The translations under genes were made by a program, and so were the position numbers. The notes beneath the pieces were generated by a model. The model worked only from the letters and a program-made list of their open reading frames with translations, ran no database searches and was not told where the DNA came from. DNA of 64,000 bases from CAZFHA01 sp964518595 (GTDB lineage: Bacteria > Bacillota > Clostridia > Saccharofermentanales > Saccharofermentanaceae): positions 34,493-98,492 of the forward strand of contig CAZFHA010000015.1 in the NCBI GenBank assembly GCA_964518595.1, given 5' to 3'. This document shows positions 1 through 7,751 of the stretch, in pieces (positions within the stretch are counted from its first letter, which is position 1; each line of letters begins with the position of its first letter).

Positions 1-2
1 CC

Positions 3-380
3 TATCTGGTGTTAAAGGGACTATTTGACCATCAGGCGCCTGAAGTGGCCTGGCGATTACTTACCAATCGCGGTTCTGCTTCATTTTATAAAATGCAAAT
101 GGCCGGGGCGACTACTCTTTGGGAGAACTGGGACGGCAGCGAATCACATAACCATCCGATGTTTGGTAGCATAGTCCGTTTGCTGTTTGAGGAGATATTG
201 GGCATTCGGCAGAAGAGGGGTACAGTTGGCTTTGGAGAGATAGAAATAGCTCCAGCCATTTTGAAGCAACTGGATTGGGCTAAGGGCTACTTAAAAACTG
301 ATTCGGGAACAGTATGGGTATCTGTAAAGAAAGACGCCAGTGGGAATCGGATATGTGAACACCGGATCTCTAAGGACTAA
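3..380 (+). CDS. GH78 alpha-L-rhamnosidase, C-terminal fragment cut by the window edge
   Basis: The reading frame is already open at base 3, so the gene begins before the window and only about 125 C-terminal residues are visible. They contain the end of an (alpha/alpha)6 barrel with the motif TTLWENWDGSESHNHPMFGS, which is characteristic of GH78 alpha-L-rhamnosidases, followed by a short beta-rich tail as in the GH78 C-terminal domain. The enzyme would release terminal rhamnose from plant oligosaccharides. The catalytic acid lies outside the window. The next gene, an alpha-mannosidase, starts 28 bases downstream on the same strand, so the two are probably one operon. Whether a signal peptide exists cannot be judged. 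Confidence 0.85.
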   Translation, partial: YLVLKGLFDHQAPEVAWRLLTNRGSASFYKMQMAGATTLWENWDGSESHNHPMFGSIVRLLFEEILGIRQKRGTVGFGEIEIAPAILKQLDWAKGYLKTDSGTVWVSVKKDASGNRICEHRISKD

Positions 381-408
381 ATCGGATGATCATAAGGAGG
401 ACATAAAG

Positions 409-3400
409 TTGTATTTCTTAAAAGAACGTATTGAGGTAATTATTAAACAATTATATGAATGTATCTATGTTGAGAGAACGAAGCTGCTAAGTCTTAGATT
501 TTTGGAGGGGCGGTTCAATCGTGTCGAAGAGGTAAAAACTAAATCTATGCGTGAGTTTGGGGCGCAAGAATTTTGGGGCGGGCCGGAGTATCATGGTTGG
601 TTTCGCGGAACTGGGGTCTGTAAGAGAAATGATCAGCAAAGAAAAACGGCAGTTCTTATTTCAACAGACACAGAGGGTTGGGATGTGAATAATCCACAAT
701 TTCTACTTTTTATCAATGGCCAATTACGCCAGGGTATAGATGTAAATCATCAAGAAGCTTACGTGATGGAAGAACTTGTTGAGGGTGAAAGTTTTCAGAT
801 TGATCTTAAAGCTTACAGTGGTTTTTGGGGAAAACGCTGCCCGATTCAAATTGAAGTCGTTGAAGTGGATCAATTGACCCGGAAATTATATCTGGATTTG
901 CTTTTGGCTTATCAAGCGGCAGTGTTGGAAGATGTTGAGAATAAAAAACGAATTGATACATTAAATTTCCTTAATGAGGCGGTAAATCTGTTAGATTTAC
1001 GAAATCCGCATAATGACTCTTATGGGGCAGGCATAGAAAATGCCTGCCAATATGTTGAGGAAAATCTCTATTGCTTTCAGGCGGAATGCTCTTGCCCAAC
1101 GGTGTCCTGTATCGGACATACGCATATTGATGTTGCCTGGTTGTGGCGCTTGGATCAAACCAGAGATAAAGTGGTAAGAAGCTTTTCAACTGTGCTGCGC
1201 CTGATGGAAGAATATCCGGAGTATCAGTTTATGTCTAGTCAACCCCAGCTTTATTCCTTCTTAAAAGTCGATTACCCTGAGGTCTATCAAGAGGTTTGCC
1301 AAAGAGTACGTGAGGGGAGATGGGAGCCGGAGGGCAGTATGTGGGTAGAAGCTGATTGCAATTTACCTAGTGGAGAATCACTGGTTCGACAAATTCTGTT
1401 TGGTAAGAAGTTCTTTAAAGAAGAGTTTGGGAAAGACAACCGGATATTATGGCTGCCGGATGTATTTGGTTATTCGGCGGCGCTGCCCCAAATCATGAAA
1501 AAATCGGGTATAGATTATTTTATGACGACGAAAATTAGTTGGAATCAGTACAATCAAGTGCCTTATGATACCTTCATGTGGCGAGGCATTGACGGCAGTG
1601 AAGTACTTGCTCATTTCATTACCACTCCTCATCTGTCAAGAGATGGATTTACTACCGAGTATAATGGTGATACAAATCCATTTAGTATAAAGGGAGCCTG
1701 GACAAGATATCAGCAAAAAAACATCAATGCCGATGTCTTAGTCGGTTATGGATTTGGTGATGGCGGCGGCGGAACAACGCCTTTAATGATCGAGAACATT
1801 CGCCGATTACATCAGGGGCTAGTTGATTGTCCTAAGGCAGAACAGTGTTTGGCAGGAGAGTATTTTCAAAAACTTGAGAATACTGTCAAAGGTAACCGCT
1901 TTTTACCGCATTGGAATGGCGAACTCTATTTTGAACTTCACCGCGGTAGTTTGACTTCGGTAGGTAAGAATAAAAGGAATAATAGAAAAGGTGAAGTTTT
2001 ACTTCATGAGCTGGAATTGTTGGGGGGGCTGGCTCTTTGTCAAGGAGGCGACTACCCGAAAAACCAGGTGGATGCCTATTGGCAGACCCTTCTTCTAAAC
2101 CAGTTTCACGATATTATTCCCGGTACGGCTATTGAAGGAGTATATCAAGATTCTGACGAACAATACAGTAAGCTGTTCTCATCAGGAGAAACCCTCAAAA
2201 CCTGCCTCCTTGGCAAACTGGCTCAGTCAGTAGGCCTACATAAAGCCGGGGTTTTTGTGTGGAATAGTTTGTCCTTTGTGCGGACAGAGATGGCTTCTTT
2301 CCCTGTCAAGGATGATAGTCCCAATCTCTGTGTGCGAAATGAAGTTGGACAGGTGGCTCCATGCCAGATTATGGAGGGTAAAGCCTATTTTATTGCCAAA
2401 GATATTCCGTCTATGGGATATGCCACCTATACCTGTGAACCCTCTCTAGAAAAGGACACTGAATCGAGTCTACGGATATCTGAACATGGGTTTGAAAATG
2501 CGGTTTTTATTGCTGAGCTAGATCAGGCAGGGGCTTTATCCCGCCTTTATGATAAAAGAGCTCAGCGTGAAGTTCTTCAGTCTGGGGGCAAAGGGAATCG
2601 TCTGTTTGCCTATGAAGATAAGCCTATGCGCTGGGATAATTGGGATGTGGATATTTTCCATCTGGAAAAGGGGTGGGAAGTCAACGAGCAGGTTCAGATA
2701 CGCGTGGCTGAGGTCGGGCCAGTCTTTGCCTGTCTCTGTGTAGACAAAATTTTTAATCAATCTACGATTCACCAGAAAATATGGATATATCAAGATATCC
2801 CCAGAATTGATTTTGAAACATGGGTTGATTGGAAAGAGAACCAGATTTTATTAAAGACAGAGTTTGATTTGAATCTGCATTTCAGTAAAGCCAGCTTTGA
2901 TATTCAATTTGGCAATATCGAACGTTCTTCTCACAACAATACCAGTTGGGATGTGGCTCAGTTTGAAGTCTGTGGACACAAGTGGGCTGACGTTTCGGAG
3001 GAAGGCTATGGCGTGAGCCTGTTGAATGATTGTAAATATGGGCACCGGATCAAAGAGGGCCAAATGCAATTATCGCTGATAAAAAGCGGCAACTATCCCA
3101 ATAAATCGGCTGACCGTGAGAAACACTACTTTACGTATTCTCTTTTCCCCCATTTGGAGACCTGGCGGGCGGCCAATACGGCGGAACAGGCTCACTCACT
3201 TAATTACCCCCTATCTGTGGTTAAACTGGAAAACGCCTCTGGCGGTGATCCGGCTTCTGCCTCATTCTTCTCGCTGAACTGTAAAAATGTTATGCTGGAT
3301 ACGGTAAAACCGGCTGAAAATGGAAAAGGTTTGGTGCTACGGTTTTATGAATACCACAATCGGACGACTCGGGTTTGCGTTACTTACCGTCTGGGTAAAT

Positions 3401-3534
3401 GCCAGCTGACCGCTTGTGACTTGCTGGAAAATCAACTGGAAGAACCCAGAGAGGTAGAGGGACATTTTGATTTTGAAATCAAGCCCTATGAGATTAAGAC
3501 TTTCTATCTTGAGTGTCTGTCAGCGGTTTACTAA
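409..3534 (+). CDS. GH38 family alpha-mannosidase
   Basis: A 1041-residue retaining alpha-mannosidase of family GH38, expected to remove alpha-linked mannose from imported oligosaccharides. The zinc-site motif GHTHIDVAWLWR is at about 236-247 (His239, Asp241 by family analogy), the nucleophile motif WLPDVFGYS is centred on Asp351, and the distal QFHDIIPG motif is at about 565-572. The rest is the usual helical and beta-sandwich C-terminal region. The TTG start at 409 is chosen because AAGGAGG lies 8 bases before it. The frame is open to an ATG at 340, but that would overlap the upstream GH78 gene and add 23 residues unlike the family. There is no signal peptide, so it acts in the cytoplasm. 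Its 3' end overlaps the opposing URO-D-like gene by 15 bases. Confidence 0.9.
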   Translation: MYFLKERIEVIIKQLYECIYVERTKLLSLRFLEGRFNRVEEVKTKSMREFGAQEFWGGPEYHGWFRGTGVCKRNDQQRKTAVLISTDTEGWDVNNPQFLLFINGQLRQGIDVNHQEAYVMEELVEGESFQIDLKAYSGFWGKRCPIQIEVVEVDQLTRKLYLDLLLAYQAAVLEDVENKKRIDTLNFLNEAVNLLDLRNPHNDSYGAGIENACQYVEENLYCFQAECSCPTVSCIGHTHIDVAWLWRLDQTRDKVVRSFSTVLRLMEEYPEYQFMSSQPQLYSFLKVDYPEVYQEVCQRVREGRWEPEGSMWVEADCNLPSGESLVRQILFGKKFFKEEFGKDNRILWLPDVFGYSAALPQIMKKSGIDYFMTTKISWNQYNQVPYDTFMWRGIDGSEVLAHFITTPHLSRDGFTTEYNGDTNPFSIKGAWTRYQQKNINADVLVGYGFGDGGGGTTPLMIENIRRLHQGLVDCPKAEQCLAGEYFQKLENTVKGNRFLPHWNGELYFELHRGSLTSVGKNKRNNRKGEVLLHELELLGGLALCQGGDYPKNQVDAYWQTLLLNQFHDIIPGTAIEGVYQDSDEQYSKLFSSGETLKTCLLGKLAQSVGLHKAGVFVWNSLSFVRTEMASFPVKDDSPNLCVRNEVGQVAPCQIMEGKAYFIAKDIPSMGYATYTCEPSLEKDTESSLRISEHGFENAVFIAELDQAGALSRLYDKRAQREVLQSGGKGNRLFAYEDKPMRWDNWDVDIFHLEKGWEVNEQVQIRVAEVGPVFACLCVDKIFNQSTIHQKIWIYQDIPRIDFETWVDWKENQILLKTEFDLNLHFSKASFDIQFGNIERSSHNNTSWDVAQFEVCGHKWADVSEEGYGVSLLNDCKYGHRIKEGQMQLSLIKSGNYPNKSADREKHYFTYSLFPHLETWRAANTAEQAHSLNYPLSVVKLENASGGDPASASFFSLNCKNVMLDTVKPAENGKGLVLRFYEYHNRTTRVCVTYRLGKCQLTACDLLENQLEEPREVEGHFDFEIKPYEIKTFYLECLSAVY

Positions 3535-4758
3535 TTCCATCGCCATTTTTTCCCATTGAAATAGGCGCTCTGGCTGGTAGTGTAGGGTTGAAATATCTTT
3601 TAAGATGAATTCCAGATTAACCTGCTGTGCCTTTGCCGCAGTTAGTGTTTGGCTGAAATCGGCTTTGGCGGCGGCAAAATCAAAAGATTCGAAGGCCAGT
3701 AAGGACGGGTTTGGTTTGCTTGACATGACAACGGATTTGCCAATTTTTTCGGCAAACACATTCCTATCGCTCCAGGGACTGCAGGATATTTTTCGAATAT
3801 TAGGAATCTTTAGGATGTACTCTAGCCGATCATCTAATCTCTCGCAGCAGCCATAATAGATTCCGCCAAATAGAGGTGCCACCTTTTTAAAATAATCTAA
3901 CTCAAACTCTTGGCTGACTTCCGGAGCCACGGAAGAGAATAGCTGCGCCAATCCAAAAGCCCAACAATGGTTGGCGGTTGAACCCTTTCCGGCTCCGGGC
4001 TCGGGCAAAAATTCATCTGTATAGATATGACTGCAATGGCAGAGCGAAGACTGGTCATCGTGAAGCTTTAGTTCGTCGGCTTTTTGAATTCCATAAGTCA
4101 ATGAGGCATACATGCGGTTCACCAAATCATGAATGAATTCAGGGCGGTCGATAATGTCGTAGTAAATATCTTCAAGACCCATATACATACTTAATGAGTC
4201 CCAAATGCCCAGATGGAATTGCATTCCGGCTAAGTAAACCGGAAGAATATGCCCGAAAGTTGACTTAGCGATTTCAAGATAGGCCAGTGAAGTCTTTTCA
4301 TCGTAGGTAATTTCAGGGTTTTTAATTTTCTCGGCATCTTCGGGTTCCTGAAATTGGTTGTGGAAGTGCTGTGAAACAATATTGCTATTTTCATCAAGGT
4401 GTAATTTGTCAGAGTTACTGCACAGGCCATATCCGGTACTGTTAATTAATTTAGGAATTCGGATAAAAGGTTCGACTACCATATCCGCCGGCATGTGCTC
4501 CCACTTGTAAATGGTTTGGCGAAGGTTTTGTTCCAGCCTACGAAAATATGGCTCCTGAATGGTTAATGTCAGCTCGTCATTGAGGTTCATTTCGTGCCAG
4601 GGAATTTGGTCAATAAGTACCATGGGTCGTATCATCTCACCTCGATTAAGTGCCTTCCACAGCTGGATTTTTTCTTTTTGGATGGAAAGGGAGGCAATTT
4701 CTCCGTATCGAGTGACCAATCGGCATAAGGTCTCTTTTTCCTGAGGCAATAAATTCAT
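3520..4758 (-). CDS. URO-D superfamily protein of unknown substrate
   Basis: This 412-residue protein resembles the long, divergent branch of the uroporphyrinogen decarboxylase (URO-D) superfamily that recurs in Clostridial sugar-utilisation loci. The visible hallmark is the C-terminal GGIYYGCCERLD segment followed by IRKISCSPWSD, where other branches carry a HxCG metal-binding motif. The family's (beta/alpha)8 barrel includes haem-pathway decarboxylases and corrinoid methyltransferases, but the haem-type N-terminal arginine motif is not evident. The ATG at 4758 follows GGAG at good spacing; the frame is open upstream to 4815. It is transcribed divergently from an AraC regulator and converges on the GH38 gene. 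Haem synthesis is unlikely; a methyl- or sugar-related reaction is only a guess. Confidence 0.7.
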   Translation of the reverse strand: MNLLPQEKETLCRLVTRYGEIASLSIQKEKIQLWKALNRGEMIRPMVLIDQIPWHEMNLNDELTLTIQEPYFRRLEQNLRQTIYKWEHMPADMVVEPFIRIPKLINSTGYGLCSNSDKLHLDENSNIVSQHFHNQFQEPEDAEKIKNPEITYDEKTSLAYLEIAKSTFGHILPVYLAGMQFHLGIWDSLSMYMGLEDIYYDIIDRPEFIHDLVNRMYASLTYGIQKADELKLHDDQSSLCHCSHIYTDEFLPEPGAGKGSTANHCWAFGLAQLFSSVAPEVSQEFELDYFKKVAPLFGGIYYGCCERLDDRLEYILKIPNIRKISCSPWSDRNVFAEKIGKSVVMSSKPNPSLLAFESFDFAAAKADFSQTLTAAKAQQVNLEFILKDISTLHYQPERLFQWEKMAMELVNR

Positions 4759-4917
4759 AGTAATCTCCATTCCGCCATTAATACTGTGGCACAAATCCTT
4801 AGAAAGGTAAGGCAAGGCGTTAATCTATTCATACCGCTACCTTGGCAATGTAATACTTCTATAGTAATCTGAGAAAAAAAAGAAAAAAGGGCAAATATGC
4901 AGATGAAGGGAACAAAT

Positions 4918-5658
4918 ATGCATATCATTAATTCAGGGCATACACGGGTTGACCCAAGATGGCAAGTGACAGAAAACGCTGCCGCCGGCTTTTGCCGCCT
5001 TTATTCCTGTAACGATGGCAGGGCTTATTATTCGTCCGGTAAGGAAAAAATAGCGGTTGAGGCCGGGAACATTTATCTGTTTCCTACCACAGTTCCTTAC
5101 GCTTTAAGACGGGATGAAGTAAGTCCCTTAGAGTGTACTTGGGTTCATTTGGATTTTTCGCCCTGGAGAAATGCCCAAACGCTTGTTATTCCGCAAGAAA
5201 GCAGTCAATTTCTGGTGTATTGGATTGAGGCCGTGCGCAGTGCTATGGAAGAAAAAGAATCCTCAACAATTGTTGAACAATTGGGTGATACATTTCATTC
5301 ATATTGTATGGATCATCATCTGCTTAGGGGGATTGTGCCGCGCTTTGAGAATGTCTTACGCTATATAACCGAAAACTACTGCCAGGAAATAAACATTCAT
5401 GAATTAAGTCATCTCGTCTCCTATAGCCCGCAATATTTTATCCAGACCTTTCGAGAAGATTATGGACAGACTCCTTATCAGTATATTATCTCTTTACGGA
5501 TGAGAAAAGCAGTTCAGCTTCTCCAGCAAGGTTTAGCCGTTGAGAGCATTGCAGGCCAGGTTGGTTATCCGGATGATCGGTCATTTCGCCGCAGGTTCAG
5601 AGGGTATTATGGTGTGAGTCCTTCGAACTATATTAAGAACTATCAGGCAATTCCTTAG
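4918..5658 (+). CDS. AraC family transcriptional regulator
   Basis: A 246-residue AraC/XylS-type regulator. The N-terminal half looks like a cupin-type ligand-binding domain (KIAVEAGNIYLFPTTVPYAL at about 45-65). The C-terminal 100 residues hold two helix-turn-helix motifs: HELSHLVSYSPQYFIQTFRE, then ESIAGQVGYPDDRSFRRRFR ending in YGVSPSNYI. The ATG at 4918 is preferred because GAAGGG precedes it by 7 bases. An ATG at 4897, with AAAGGG 5 bases before, would add seven residues. It is divergent from the URO-D-like gene and downstream of the GH78/GH38 genes, so it probably controls that module in response to a sugar. The ligand cannot be inferred. Confidence 0.88.
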   Translation: MHIINSGHTRVDPRWQVTENAAAGFCRLYSCNDGRAYYSSGKEKIAVEAGNIYLFPTTVPYALRRDEVSPLECTWVHLDFSPWRNAQTLVIPQESSQFLVYWIEAVRSAMEEKESSTIVEQLGDTFHSYCMDHHLLRGIVPRFENVLRYITENYCQEINIHELSHLVSYSPQYFIQTFREDYGQTPYQYIISLRMRKAVQLLQQGLAVESIAGQVGYPDDRSFRRRFRGYYGVSPSNYIKNYQAIP

Positions 5659-5661
5659 ATT

Positions 5662-5690
5662 TGACATTATGACTAAAGTGGATAATGTCA
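5662..5690. repeat. 9-bp inverted repeat upstream of the ncRNA promoter
   Basis: TGACATTAT and ATAATGTCA form a perfect 9-bp inverted repeat separated by 11 bases, directly after the araC-type stop codon and 35 bases before the -35 box of the ncRNA promoter. No T-run follows on the plus strand, so it is a poor intrinsic terminator. It could be an operator or a weak 3' hairpin. Confidence 0.5.
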
Positions 5691-5725
5691 TAAAGTCAGA
5701 ATTAAATAATTTTTCTGAATTATAG

Positions 5726-5754
5726 TTGACAAATACTGGGGTTGCCTATATAAT
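5726..5754 (+). promoter_or_regulatory. Perfect consensus vegetative promoter for the ncRNA
   Basis: TTGACA at 5726-5731 and TATAAT at 5749-5754 match the housekeeping sigma consensus exactly, with exactly 17 bases between them and an AT-rich upstream stretch. The predicted start, about seven bases after the -10, falls at or next to 5761, the first base of the long-range closing helix of the noncoding RNA. No open reading frame with a ribosome binding site follows, so the promoter serves an RNA. Confidence 0.88.
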
Positions 5755-5760
5755 GAAAAC

Positions 5761-6224
5761 AAGCTCCAAGGAATACTTAAGAAATCGAATTCCCCAAGAG
5801 TGTACCGCCACATTGATGAGATGTGGAAGCGAATGTAACTGATGGCTAGTGATAGTACAAGTTGCGGATTATGCGAATGAATCTTGATTTGATGGAAGAG
5901 ATGAGGTTTAAGAACAGAGTAGGTTCGAACCCCGATAAGAGAGAAAGGTTAGGAGAAATCTTGCCAAGTATGTCGAAAGGAAGGGTAAGAACACAGTTTT
6001 TACAGAGTAATCCTTATATGGAAGTTGATGGCTAGAGGTTCTCCTATAGCAAGAAAGTTACCAAAGGAAGAAACAGTAAATGCGAGGTTCGAATCCATAG
6101 AACTCCGGAAGAGAAGATTAATAGCAAGATTCACAGTTTTGCAAAAGGGTATACTTAGGAATGAGATCATGACGGTTCGTTGGAGCTTTAAAAATATAAG
6201 CCGGGTTTATCCCGGCTTTTTCTT
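5761..6224 (+). ncRNA. Candidate large structured noncoding RNA (about 460 nt), family not identified
   Basis: The unit has a perfect promoter upstream and an intrinsic terminator at 6198-6224, with no credible coding frame between. AAGCTCCAA at 5761-5769 pairs perfectly with TTGGAGCTT at 6180-6188, closing the whole RNA. Local hairpins by eye include 5770-5793, CCACAT/ATGTGG at 5808-5826, a CTA-GTGA-TAG tetraloop stem near 5846-5855, 5985-6003, 6031-6050 and 6124-6142. Two halves repeat the same motif order: ATRTGGAAG, TGATGGCTAG, AAGAA-CAG, GGTTCGAAYCC and a CACAGTTTT hairpin. Length and complexity are in the range of ornate RNAs such as ROOL or OLE, but no match can be asserted. No OLE-associated protein gene is adjacent. 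It lies between an araC-type gene and pepV with no evident functional link. Confidence 0.75.
6198..6224 (+). terminator. Intrinsic terminator of the ncRNA
   Basis: AAGCCGGG pairs with CCCGGCTT (8 bp, 5-base loop) and is followed by a T-rich run. It ends the noncoding transcript before pepV. Confidence 0.9.
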
Positions 6225-6274
6225 TTTAAGTTTAGAATAGGTAAAAATAAAGAGATAAGTGAGGCAAAGTAAGA

Positions 6275-7627
6275 ATGACAGCAAAGCATGAAACCCATGG
6301 GCAAGAGAAAGGCCCTTTGCTATTGGATCCTGAATTCATTACTGCCTTATCATCCTTAATGGAAATACCGACAGTTATTAGCCCAGCAGAATCAGCGATG
6401 CCTTTTGGCAAGGCAATTCATACGGGGATGATGCAGTTTTTGCAAATAGCTGAGGCTTGGGGTTTCCGAACCTTTATGGCGCCGGAGGGCTACTACTGCT
6501 ATTGCGAGGCTGGAGAGGGCGCTTCCTTGTTTGCTGTTTTAGGTCACATTGATGTGGTGCCGGAAGGTGATCTCAGTCAGTGGGAAGTAGCTCCTTATAG
6601 GCTTACTCTTAAGGATGGATTTCTTTATGGTCGAGGAATACTTGATGACAAGGGGCCACTACTTGCGGCTCTTTTCTCCTTTTATAAACTCTTACAGGAG
6701 GGTTTTAAACCGAATCAGCGTGTTCGTTTTATTCTCGGCGGTGATGAGGAGAACCATTGGCGCTGCGTTTCGGCTTATAAGGCGAAGGAAGAGATTCCAC
6801 AGATGGGGTTCACTCCGGATGCCTCTTTTCCCGTGATTTATGGAGAAAAGGGCATTCTCGAATATCGATTAGTGGCCAAGCTTCAGCTTGACTATCTCTT
6901 TTCCGGCGGAGAGGCCATCAACGCTGTACCTGCTTTTGCAATAACGGGCTTTACCCAAGAATTAGCTGAGGTCTGTTTGGCGGAAGGAATTTCTTTCCGA
7001 GAAGAAGAGGGGAAACTAATTATTCTTGGTAAAAGTGTCCATGCTATGAGAGCAGAGGAAGGCGATAATGCTATTCTAAAGCTGGCGGCTCTACTTAAGA
7101 ATCAGGGGCATGCACACCCTATTATTGATTTTTTGCTGGATTGTTGTGACAGCCCTTACGGAGAAGGCTTAGTAGGAGCTTTAGTGGGCGAAATCGGCGA
7201 TAAGCCACGGATAAATCCTGGCAAAGTCAGTTTTTCCTCAAATCTGCAATATATGGATCTAGATATACGAATTCCTATTAGCATTGACATAGATGCTGTA
7301 GAGGCGAGGCTAAGAAGTTGCTTTGAGGCCTATGGATTAGAGGCTACACTACTGGATAAGTTACCGGCAATTAATCTAAGCTGCCAATCAAGAATTATTC
7401 AGGCTCTTACAGCAGCCTACGTGGATGTAACCGGAAATAAAGAGGATGTGCCCCGCACCAGTGGTGGAGCTACTTATGCTAGAGCCTTTCCTAATATGGT
7501 TGCTTTTGGGGCGGCTTTTCCCCAGACTGCGTCTACCGAACATCAGCCCAATGAAAGATTTGCGGTAACGGAGCTGGCTATGGCTATAAAGATTTACCGC
7601 AGAGCCTATGAACTGCTTTTAACGTAA
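6275..7627 (+). CDS. pepV: M20 family dipeptidase, PepV-like
   Basis: A 450-residue cytoplasmic metallopeptidase of clan MH, family M20, close to PepV/Sapep dipeptidases in length and motifs. Metal and catalytic signatures are present: GHIDVVPEGD (His91, Asp93), GRGILDDKGP (Asp124/Asp125) and GGDEENHW (Glu158 as general base, Glu159 as ligand). The C-terminal GGATYARAFPNMVAFGAAFP segment matches the family's last metal-binding region. It would cleave dipeptides for amino-acid supply. The ATG at 6275 has only a modest upstream GTGAGG site about 10 bases away. It follows the ncRNA terminator and converges on a membrane transporter gene, with a shared bidirectional terminator between them. Confidence 0.88.
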   Translation: MTAKHETHGQEKGPLLLDPEFITALSSLMEIPTVISPAESAMPFGKAIHTGMMQFLQIAEAWGFRTFMAPEGYYCYCEAGEGASLFAVLGHIDVVPEGDLSQWEVAPYRLTLKDGFLYGRGILDDKGPLLAALFSFYKLLQEGFKPNQRVRFILGGDEENHWRCVSAYKAKEEIPQMGFTPDASFPVIYGEKGILEYRLVAKLQLDYLFSGGEAINAVPAFAITGFTQELAEVCLAEGISFREEEGKLIILGKSVHAMRAEEGDNAILKLAALLKNQGHAHPIIDFLLDCCDSPYGEGLVGALVGEIGDKPRINPGKVSFSSNLQYMDLDIRIPISIDIDAVEARLRSCFEAYGLEATLLDKLPAINLSCQSRIIQALTAAYVDVTGNKEDVPRTSGGATYARAFPNMVAFGAAFPQTASTEHQPNERFAVTELAMAIKIYRRAYELLLT

Positions 7628-7687
7628 CCGGAATAAGGCGATTTAGGGTAGAAGTTCCAATCATTGTATTTTGTTTTAGCTAAAACA

Positions 7688-7721
7688 AAAGCTCTCTCCA
7701 ACTTGTATCGGAGAGAGCTTT
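7688..7721. terminator. Bidirectional intrinsic terminator
   Basis: A perfect 12-bp stem, AAAGCTCTCTCC with GGAGAGAGCTTT, and a 10-base loop lie between the convergent pepV and transporter genes. A- and T-rich flanks allow it to work on both strands. Confidence 0.85.
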
Positions 7722-7751
7722 CGCTTTGGAATTTATAATGAAATAGGTTAG

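Noticed and set aside
340..408. Longer GH38 start at 340
   Set aside because: It would overlap the GH78 gene by 41 bases and lacks a ribosome site, whereas TTG 409 has a clear AAGGAGG at proper distance.
5922..6096. Degenerate tRNA or tmRNA genes inside the ncRNA
   Set aside because: Only T-arm-like segments are present; acceptor, D and anticodon arms and a tmRNA tag frame are missing, and the closing helix encloses both.
5761..6224. OLE RNA assignment
   Set aside because: Size is roughly compatible, but the next gene is pepV rather than an OLE-associated membrane protein, and I cannot verify any conserved OLE segment.
5761..6224. Group II intron remnant
   Set aside because: An ACGGTTCG near the 3' end recalls domain V, but its pairing partner and catalytic triad are absent and there is no reverse-transcriptase gene.
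6025..6240. 71-codon open frame within the noncoding unit
   Set aside because: It has no ribosome binding site, runs through the RNA's own helices and terminator, and its translation has no family character. The structured-RNA reading explains the region better.
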